Positions 57,941 through 64,000 of a stretch of 64,000 bases of DNA are shown one piece after another (position 1 is the stretch's first letter; each line of letters starts with the position of its first letter). The notes beneath the pieces were generated by a model. It saw only the letters and a list, made by a program, of their open reading frames with translations. It searched no databases and had not been told where the DNA came from. The translations under genes and the position numbers were made by a program. The stretch is from Aquimarina longa SW024 (GTDB taxonomy: Bacteria; Bacteroidota; Bacteroidia; Flavobacteriales; Flavobacteriaceae): positions 3,926 through 67,925 of the forward strand of contig NZ_KQ474099.1 of NCBI RefSeq assembly GCF_001401755.1, in the 5' to 3' direction.

Positions 57941-58801
57941 TTGTTCTGTAACTACATAGAAAGTCTTAATACTATAGAAGGAAATGCAAATCTCGAGAAT
58001 ATCACAACACTAGTTAAAGATGGTAAGACTACATATCAAGGTAGTTTTATGGAGTTTGATTGGTCTGCTACTGGGGTAAGACGTTCATTACCTGTAACTT
58101 TTGTAATGAATGTTACCAATAATGGCAATAATTTTAAAGATTTTACATACGAGTTCACTATTAATGCAGAAACAGTAACGGGTACAGGAAAATTTTATAA
58201 AAGCATTTATCCCACAATAGATGATAGCTTTAATTTTAATACTAACAAACTTCTATTTCCGAAATTACCTCGTTTATTGAAAGATCATCCTGATAAAGAC
58301 AAAATCACTTATAGTATCAAAGAATTATTTTTAAAAGAAACAACCATTAATAATAAACCTGCCTTGATAGGACGTGTTAGCAGTCAGGGAGGAGATATTT
58401 TAGAATTTAAGGAACAAATACGAGCTCCTTACAGGATGATTCTATACCCACAAGAAACTACTAGTTTGTTAGCAAACGCTACTTCTCCTTTAACAGAGAA
58501 TAGTGAAAGAATAAGCAAAAACTCCTCTCCTATAGTCCTTGATAAAGATTTTGCAGTCATATCACCCAATCCTATAGGGGATCAATTTAGTATTATCTAT
58601 ACACTAGATCAAACTGCAGATGTGCAAGTTGCTATCTATGACTTTTATGGCAGACAACACATTTATGTTCCTAGCCAAAAGAATACTACTGGAGGTACAC
58701 AAACTATTACTATCAACAGTGCTACTTTACGTAGTGGTACTTATATAATCCAAATGATCATTAACGGATCTCCTTATAGCAAAACAGTTATTAAATTATA
58801 A
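57941..58801 (+). CDS. T9SS-sorted protein, 5' end disrupted or truncated
   Basis: A 286-residue frame from TTG 57941. The C-terminal 80 residues form a type A T9SS sorting domain (VISPNPIGDQFSI, VAIYDFYGRQ, LRSGTYIIQMIINGS, ending SKTVIKL), so the product would be exported to the surface. No ATG or signal peptide is in frame. In another frame just upstream, 57852-57932 encodes a hydrophobic stretch (ILSTILILLNLLLLLFF), and one added T in the T8 run 57925-57932 would fuse the two. It lies 16 bp upstream of the carrier gene. Confidence 0.65.
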   Translation: MFCNYIESLNTIEGNANLENITTLVKDGKTTYQGSFMEFDWSATGVRRSLPVTFVMNVTNNGNNFKDFTYEFTINAETVTGTGKFYKSIYPTIDDSFNFNTNKLLFPKLPRLLKDHPDKDKITYSIKELFLKETTINNKPALIGRVSSQGGDILEFKEQIRAPYRMILYPQETTSLLANATSPLTENSERISKNSSPIVLDKDFAVISPNPIGDQFSIIYTLDQTADVQVAIYDFYGRQHIYVPSQKNTTGGTQTITINSATLRSGTYIIQMIINGSPYSKTVIKL

Positions 58802-58817
58802 TCAATAAAAACATATA

Positions 58818-61142
58818 ATGAAATCAATATATACATTATTGATAATAGGTGTCTTATGCCTATTGTCAAACACGACAAATGCGCAAGTATATCAATACTC
58901 TGATGATGGAAAAAATAAATGTATCGATTGCCAAGAGAAATCTAATGTAGTAAATCCTAATGGTAGTGAGAAACCCAACTTTGATTGTTTTTGTTTTGCT
59001 CGTATTGGACTCCAATTATTTAATCTTTATATCCCAAAAGACAATACCCGAGAGATATGGTTACGCAATCAAGAACGATTACTAAAAGAGGCAATAGAAA
59101 ATCGTCTCCACAAAAATTTTGGCTCTTTTGGAGAAGCTCAACGAGCTTTTTTTAAACGATTTGCTGCTGAGCATGGAGCTAAAAATATATTAACAACAGC
59201 AAAAGCCAAACTCAAAACAAAAATCAATAACAACACAAATGGAAGAAAAAGCCAATCAGCAGAAATGGAGACATTAAGAATAGCTCTGGATGGATTGATA
59301 AATGGGCCTGTTTATAATTTTGGAGATTTAAAATCAGGGGATCAATATATCCGAAATATGAATAAACAGAGTCTTAATACTAGAATGAAGGATCTAAAAT
59401 CTTGGAAAACTGGAAACCAAAGATTAGCGCATCGGTTAATAAAAACCGAAAATGGATTAAATAAGTTAGTACATAGAGATGAACTAGAAAATAGAATAAT
59501 TGACGGCTTCATAAATCACTATAATGGGTTTGATTATGAGAATAAAATTAGGCTAATGACCAAATATCTAGTTTGGCAAAACACAGGAGAGGTGCTAGGT
59601 AACGATCCATATACAACAGATATTTTTCCTCCTAACCTATATAGTATTGGTGCTTATGATTACACAAGCGTAGCAGAAAGTATAGCAGAAAATATAGGGG
59701 ATAGCGGTTCTATTCCTACAATACAAGAATTCACAGGCGAGCAAGCGATTTTAAATCATGCTTTAAAAGGTCAAAATAGCATTATATCTTGGTTAAGCAG
59801 CAGAGATCAAATAAACAATAAATTAAAAAAATATTTTAAGAACAACAGCTATTCTCAGGGGTCTATTACTGAAGCGACAAACTTACTTAATGCCACTATT
59901 ACTGAGCAAACCTTTACATCAAATGATCTTAATTATGGACACTACAGATCATACCCTGCAGATGACCCCATACAAGGATTATTAGATGATATCTATCAAA
60001 CAAAATATCGCAAAAATGTATTAAGAACCTGGCATATAGCCCCACATATAGTAAATGACTCTGGTATGGCTGCATTTTTTAATTTGGTACAGACTTTACA
60101 AAATTCAGGTAATTTACACCCTAATACCGAAGGCTCTATGATAAGACAGGCCTTTAAAGTTATGGAGATAACCCCCGGATGGACGACCTATAGCAATGAA
60201 GATTTAGCTAAGATATTCGATTTTTCTTCAAGTTCACTCACTACTAATGATGTGCATTGGGCAACCATAAACTATGCCTTTGATATAGGTAGAGTTTTAT
60301 TTGATAATGGAATTAAGTCTACAGATTTTATACAAAGTAATCTTGCTCTCGAAGCTGCAAAAGCAATCGCCACAAATGATATGCCGTTGGCAGAACATTA
60401 TATACGGATATACAACCTTAATAAAGCATTACAACTTAATACTACACAAATAGATTGGTTGATTAGGCATCATGATCAAGTTTTAAAAGTTAATCACTTA
60501 ATGGAAGAACAACAAGAAAGTGCTAAAGTAAAAACATATATAAAAAGAATTATTAATTCTGCTTTAAAAGGTAGCTTAGTAACAACATCTCCATTTGTTA
60601 AATATCCAAAAGATAAAGCAGAACAGTATAAGAAAGGCTATCCAGAGTTTACAAAATTCTTAAAGAATGAACTTCCTAAAATAGCTAATAATAAAAAAAT
60701 TATTAATGAAATACATGGAATTACCAATGCTCCTATTGATAAAATTAAAGAAGCCTTACAATGGGGAAAAGGTCCAGAAATTCTTATTCTACAATTAGGA
60801 GGTGAAGGAAAAAATGAACGATATGGTAGATACCTTGGTCATGTTCTTCCAGAGGAAATAAATAAGCTTCGAATAGATATTGATTTAGTAAATGATATAG
60901 AAAATCTAAAAAATAGCACTAAATTTAGAGAAGAATTAGGTTTTTTACTTGCTATAACTATTTTACATGAATATGTTCACTTCGGTGATACTAATTATGG
61001 GTTTAATTTTTGGAGCGATGCTTTTTTTGAAGATAGATTAGAGGAAAGTGAAGCTGGTATTCTTTTTGAAAAAGCAGTATTTGGAGAAACCGTTTGGCGA
61101 TCAAATGTTGGAATAATTATGAGAAATTTTGGAAACTGGTAA
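58818..61142 (+). CDS. Secreted protein with C-terminal HExxH zinc-peptidase-like domain (candidate polymorphic toxin)
   Basis: A 774-residue protein with signal peptide MKSIYTLLIIGVLCLLSNTTNA, a Cys-containing N-terminal region (CIDCQEKS, CFCF) and a long helical mid-region (about 60-690) of no family known to me. The C-terminus has AITILHEYVHFGDTNYG with the zinc motif HEYVH at 717-721, and candidate third ligands Glu742-745. A long exported carrier with a small metallopeptidase tip, followed by a small lipoprotein gene, is the layout of polymorphic toxins with Tox-MPTase-like tips. Function is inferred, not shown. Confidence 0.65.
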   Translation: MKSIYTLLIIGVLCLLSNTTNAQVYQYSDDGKNKCIDCQEKSNVVNPNGSEKPNFDCFCFARIGLQLFNLYIPKDNTREIWLRNQERLLKEAIENRLHKNFGSFGEAQRAFFKRFAAEHGAKNILTTAKAKLKTKINNNTNGRKSQSAEMETLRIALDGLINGPVYNFGDLKSGDQYIRNMNKQSLNTRMKDLKSWKTGNQRLAHRLIKTENGLNKLVHRDELENRIIDGFINHYNGFDYENKIRLMTKYLVWQNTGEVLGNDPYTTDIFPPNLYSIGAYDYTSVAESIAENIGDSGSIPTIQEFTGEQAILNHALKGQNSIISWLSSRDQINNKLKKYFKNNSYSQGSITEATNLLNATITEQTFTSNDLNYGHYRSYPADDPIQGLLDDIYQTKYRKNVLRTWHIAPHIVNDSGMAAFFNLVQTLQNSGNLHPNTEGSMIRQAFKVMEITPGWTTYSNEDLAKIFDFSSSSLTTNDVHWATINYAFDIGRVLFDNGIKSTDFIQSNLALEAAKAIATNDMPLAEHYIRIYNLNKALQLNTTQIDWLIRHHDQVLKVNHLMEEQQESAKVKTYIKRIINSALKGSLVTTSPFVKYPKDKAEQYKKGYPEFTKFLKNELPKIANNKKIINEIHGITNAPIDKIKEALQWGKGPEILILQLGGEGKNERYGRYLGHVLPEEINKLRIDIDLVNDIENLKNSTKFREELGFLLAITILHEYVHFGDTNYGFNFWSDAFFEDRLEESEAGILFEKAVFGETVWRSNVGIIMRNFGNW

Positions 61143-61143
61143 T

Positions 61144-61659
61144 ATGAAAAAAGTTATTGTATTTTTAGTTGTAATAACACTTATTACAATCAATTGCAAA
61201 GGGCAAGAAAACAATTGTACTAATATAGGATTATATACTATTCTTTTTGAAGAAATGAAGTTGTATGAACGCAAAGCAGTTGAAATTGAAATTGGTTTTC
61301 ACCCTGAACCATCGCATATTGAAATAATTAGCAAATTAAATATTTTTAATCAGAATGAGCTAAAACCATTTAATAATCAAACTAAGAATATCGATTATAC
61401 ATCGTGTGCTAAGTTAAAAGAAGAACTTCAATCGATATTGAGTAATGAAATAGTAAAAGAAGATGGTAGTTATATAAAGCATTTTTTTTCACAAATAATT
61501 TCTCTTTCAAATTCTAAAAAATGTATTTTAAATAAAACTGCTATCAAAAACAAGAATTATGAAGGTGGTAAAATTATTGGTCATGAAATCATTTACATTT
61601 TCAACCTTATTGATGGAAAATGGGTTCTAATAGACAAAAAAAGTATCGGAATGAGTTAA
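61144..61659 (+). CDS. Small lipoprotein, candidate immunity protein
   Basis: A 171-residue protein starting at ATG 61144, directly after the toxin-like stop (61142). The signal reads MKKVIVFLVVITLITINCKGQ; the lipobox is weak, so cleavage by either signal peptidase is possible. The C-terminal third (YIFNLIDGKWVLIDKKSIGMS) resembles the end of the lipoprotein at 62603 (YFLSKINSTWKIVGTKRLSIS). Gene order suggests immunity to the peptidase-like toxin, but no family is known to me. Confidence 0.5.
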   Translation: MKKVIVFLVVITLITINCKGQENNCTNIGLYTILFEEMKLYERKAVEIEIGFHPEPSHIEIISKLNIFNQNELKPFNNQTKNIDYTSCAKLKEELQSILSNEIVKEDGSYIKHFFSQIISLSNSKKCILNKTAIKNKNYEGGKIIGHEIIYIFNLIDGKWVLIDKKSIGMS

Positions 61660-61688
61660 ATCACTTAACAATATTATGTTCACATAAA

Positions 61689-61741
61689 TAATAAGGATAA
61701 CAGCCAAGCTCATTAATTGAGCTTGGCTGTTATCCTTATTA
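61689..61741. terminator. Long perfect hairpin (24-bp stem)
   Basis: Arms 61689-61712 and 61718-61741 are perfectly complementary (24 bp) around a 5-nt loop, TTAAT. There is no real T-run on either side. It lies 30 bp after the lipoprotein stop and probably ends transcription or stabilises the 3' end. Confidence 0.55.
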
Positions 61742-61934
61742 AGATGAATAAAAAAGAGACTATTAATACTGCTAATTTTGACTACCCACTATAAAAACAT
61801 ACTTTCAAAAAAAACAAAAATGTCATTACTGATTTACTTCTGTGGCAGACTCATTACTATTCCTTCTTCGTTTTTTAGTATTTATAAATAACGATCAACA
61901 AGGCATCAATTTTGCCTGAGAAGCATTAAGTGTA

Positions 61935-62612
61935 TTGATTAATGGAGGTAAGGTTGATTTTGATGATGAGGTGATATTAGATAGTAGTTTTGTAAATAGT
62001 AAAGGGAAATGTGTTTTTGATTACATAAAACAAACTAGTGGTTCATTATTTAGAAATACTATTCGTAATTTTATTGATAATAAAGAATATGATTTGAAAA
62101 TGATTGTTGAACCTTTAAATGATGCTAATGAACTTTCAACTGCTATCACTAGTGACGATCAGATAAATCAAGGTATAATAAAAATTAAATTTAATTCTAA
62201 AATTGTTAATACAATTAATCCTCTAGAATGGGCAGCTACTATTCTACATGAAGGAATCCATGCTGAAATATATAGATTTGTCCATAAAAATGATCCTACG
62301 GTTAAGCCTACGGAAAGAGCGAGAATTATTCAACTATATTTATTTTATAAAAATATTGGAGTAAATGATGGAGTTATAGATACGTATGTTCAACATAATC
62401 ACATAAGTCAAAAATATGTAATTCCTATAGCTAAAGCATTAAGAGAGCTGGGCAAAAATCAATATCCTTTAGATGATTATATGTATTTTCCTTGGGAAGA
62501 TTTATTAGGTGATGAAATCGCTAAAGAACTTAAACCTTCAAAAAAGCAATTATCAATTTGGTTAAACAAATCTATTAAAATTCGCGATAAAAATAACATC
62601 CCATGCAATTAA
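61935..62612 (+). CDS. Orphan HEGIH peptidase-like toxin tip, 5'-truncated
   Basis: A 225-residue frame from TTG 61935, with no signal peptide. It begins INGGKVDFDDEV, and the zinc motif is AATILHEGIHAEIY (HEGIH at 105-109). The same frame continues upstream as FINNDQQGINFA, then TGA (61917-61919), then EALSVL. It therefore looks like the C-terminal tip of a larger carrier, cut off by a nonsense codon. Related to the shorter copy at 63406. Overlaps the following lipoprotein by 10 bp. Confidence 0.6.
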   Translation: MINGGKVDFDDEVILDSSFVNSKGKCVFDYIKQTSGSLFRNTIRNFIDNKEYDLKMIVEPLNDANELSTAITSDDQINQGIIKIKFNSKIVNTINPLEWAATILHEGIHAEIYRFVHKNDPTVKPTERARIIQLYLFYKNIGVNDGVIDTYVQHNHISQKYVIPIAKALRELGKNQYPLDDYMYFPWEDLLGDEIAKELKPSKKQLSIWLNKSIKIRDKNNIPCN

Positions 62613-63232
62613 TTAAAGTTATAAGTTTATGTTTGATTTTATTATCCTGTAAGGAAAATAAGAAAATAGAACAACTGGATACATCTTTTGAAAATGATAA
62701 ATACGACATTATTTCACAGCTTATAAATAATGTTATCCCAAGTTCTCCACCCCCGCCTCCGCCTCCAGATTTTGATTTAAAAAAAATGGATACTATTTAT
62801 TACAAAAAATATATGGATTCTTTAAAGAATATAGAAATTAATATTGCATTATCTAATGAGTTTTTAATTATTGATAAAGTCTCTGGAAATTTACCTGAAC
62901 ACCTTGACAGTGAATTCATAAACTTATTAAAAAAGCTAGAAAACAGGAGGGATAAAAGTAAAATTCAAAAGGACAGCTTGAATTTAAACAGCAACTATAA
63001 AGTTACAATAATAGATGTAGGTTTCTATGAGAATTTAAAAGACCTTTTCAAAGATAATTATTCACGATATATAGCTATATCGACTGTAGTTTTTAACAAA
63101 TTTGGTAATAAAGCAGTAGTTTGTTTTGGAGAACATACAGGTTCATTGAGTGGGTATTCAGTAATTTATTTTTTAAGTAAAATAAATAGTACATGGAAAA
63201 TAGTAGGAACAAAAAGATTATCTATTTCTTAA
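62603..63232 (+). CDS. Lipoprotein, candidate immunity protein
   Basis: A 209-residue protein with signal MQLIKVISLCLILLSC (lipobox LLSC). A proline run (PPPPPPP) follows IIPSS near residue 50, and the mature C-terminus ends in the same STWKIVGTKRLSIS-type pattern as the neighbours. It overlaps the preceding orphan peptidase tip by 10 bp, the tight spacing expected for a cognate immunity gene. A strong terminator follows at 63245-63283. No known family. Confidence 0.55.
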   Translation: MQLIKVISLCLILLSCKENKKIEQLDTSFENDKYDIISQLINNVIPSSPPPPPPPDFDLKKMDTIYYKKYMDSLKNIEINIALSNEFLIIDKVSGNLPEHLDSEFINLLKKLENRRDKSKIQKDSLNLNSNYKVTIIDVGFYENLKDLFKDNYSRYIAISTVVFNKFGNKAVVCFGEHTGSLSGYSVIYFLSKINSTWKIVGTKRLSIS

Positions 63233-63244
63233 TTAGTTAAAACT

Positions 63245-63283
63245 GACTCCGCAATTGTCTATCGACTTTGCGGAGTCTTTTTT
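63245..63283 (+). terminator. Intrinsic terminator after the second lipoprotein gene
   Basis: A 10-bp perfect stem (GACTCCGCAA 63245-63254 with 63268-63277) is followed by T6 (63278-63283), just beyond the stop at 63232. Confidence 0.88.
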
Positions 63284-63405
63284 GATATTATTTAAAATGG
63301 GAATGTAAGCCTATCTGGTATCGAAAATGAATATGATTTGAAGTTGAATATAGTTCTGATCAAGCGGATGCAAGGACAGATGATAAATTTCTTGATTCAA
63401 AAGGG

Positions 63406-63837
63406 TTGATCGTTATTAGGTTTAATTCTAGAATGATGAATACTCAAAACTCTATACAATGGGCAGCTACTATTCTACATGAAGGAATCCATGCTGAACT
63501 ATATAAATTTGTTGATCAAGTCCACAATAGAGAAGTCAATCCTAATGATAGAAAAAAACTATTTGATCTTTATAAAAATTATAAAGGATTAAAATCTATG
63601 AGTAGTAGAGCACAGCATAATTACATGACTGATAAATATGTTATACCAATAGCAAAAGCTATTAGAGAATTAGACAACAACAAATACCCCTTAGAGTATT
63701 ATATGGGATTTGGATGGGAGGGTTTAAAAGCTAATGCCCATCCTTCTTTATTAACGAATGATGAATTTAATGAATATCTTCGTTTAAAAAGTATTGTCAT
63801 AGATAACACCAATTTTAATCCTAACGACTGTAATTAA
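63406..63837 (+). pseudogene. Second orphan HEGIH toxin tip, frameshifted
   Basis: A 143-residue frame from TTG 63406, homologous to the tip at 61935. It carries AATILHEGIHAELYKFV (HEGIH at 25-29) and QHNYMTDKYVIPIAKAIREL, against QHNHISQKYVIPIAKALREL. Upstream, the segment NVSLSGIENEYDLKLNIV is found in another frame (63302-63355), while the matching continuation SSDQADARTDDKF is in this frame. A one-base frameshift near 63350 therefore breaks the module. No promoter or start is evident. Confidence 0.55.
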
Positions 63838-63839
63838 CT

Positions 63840-64000
63840 ATGAAAAAACATATAATCATTCCTTTACTAATTCTTGGTATTTCTTGTTCTAATTCCAATA
63901 AAAAAAATGATACTAAATCAATAAAATATAATGTATTGTCATCTATAATTGATAAATTTGGTCAAGCACAAATACCTCCTCCTTTTCCTGGAGAGAATAT
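63840..64000 (+). CDS. Lipoprotein, candidate immunity protein (3' partial)
   Basis: It starts at ATG 63840, three bases after the preceding tip's stop, and runs off the window. Signal MKKHIIIPLLILGISC (lipobox GISC), then SNSNKKNDTKS and an IIDKFGQAQIPPPFPGEN segment. The latter recalls the II-NN-IPSSPPPPPP part of the lipoprotein at 62603, so they are probably the same family. Third lipoprotein in the array. Confidence 0.5.
   Translation, partial: MKKHIIIPLLILGISCSNSNKKNDTKSIKYNVLSSIIDKFGQAQIPPPFPGEN

Noticed and set aside
58818..61142. T9SS sorting domain on the 774-residue protein
   Set aside because: Its C-terminus is the HExxH domain ending MRNFGNW, without the PNP and KxxxK patterns of a sorting domain. 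Its export route is unknown.
62745..62770. Proline-codon run as a phase-variable repeat
   Set aside because: The codons are mixed (CCA, CCC, CCG, CCT), so slippage is unlikely.

Overview
The window is a stretch of AT-rich chromosome from a member of the Bacteroidota, almost certainly a gliding marine-type Flavobacteriaceae. The evidence is: gliding genes gldA, gldB and gldC; a type IX secretion (T9SS) C-terminal sorting domain; TAnnTTTG-type -7 promoter elements; a split metH; a fused DAHP synthase-chorismate mutase; and flavobacterial lipoproteins. I cannot place it to genus from sequence alone. Most of the window is ordinary, well conserved housekeeping DNA. The accessory parts are the two ends.

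Layout. (1) 1-480: the 3' end of a serine recombinase running head-on into a tRNA-Arg gene, probably the edge of an integrated element lying to the left. (2) 515-16905, minus strand: yqeY and a complete dcw cell-wall/division cluster, transcribed mraZ-rsmH-ftsL-ftsI-murE-mraY-murD-ftsW-murG-murC-ftsQ-ftsA-ftsZ, with a candidate MraZ operator upstream. (3) 17.2-30.8 kb: hydrolase and engB, gldB-gldC, nadE, an odd response regulator, dnaG, a prenyl synthase, rlmN, queA, aroA and mazG. (4) 30.8-36.4 kb: two DUF3857/transglutaminase proteins, dtd and rsgA. (5) 37.0-41.2 kb: a pheA-aminotransferase-tyrA-DAHPS/CM operon preceded by a Phe/Tyr-rich leader peptide and terminator, which looks like classical attenuation. 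(6) 41.4-44.2 kb: kbl, a threonine-dehydrogenase-like epimerase and an Lrp regulator (threonine catabolism). (7) 44.2-51.6 kb: envelope and secreted proteins, a family-1 glycosidase, gldA, a PagL-like deacylase and a thioredoxin with a disrupted membrane anchor. (8) 52.0-57.8 kb: a methionine operon (split metH, a DinB protein, metF) under a SAM-I riboswitch. (9) 57.9-64.0 kb: a T9SS-sorted protein with a broken 5' end, a 774-residue secreted protein ending in an HExxH zinc-peptidase-like domain, and then alternating lipoproteins and orphan HEGIH domains, running off the end of the window.

Region 9 is the best candidate for an interesting system. It has the architecture of a polymorphic toxin-immunity locus: one full-length carrier followed by promoterless, 5'-truncated toxin-tip cassettes, each paired with a small lipoprotein. 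The two orphan tips share a 41-nt identical block around the active site, which suggests recombination between cassettes. The toxin-immunity reading is inference from architecture and motifs; no activity can be read from the sequence.
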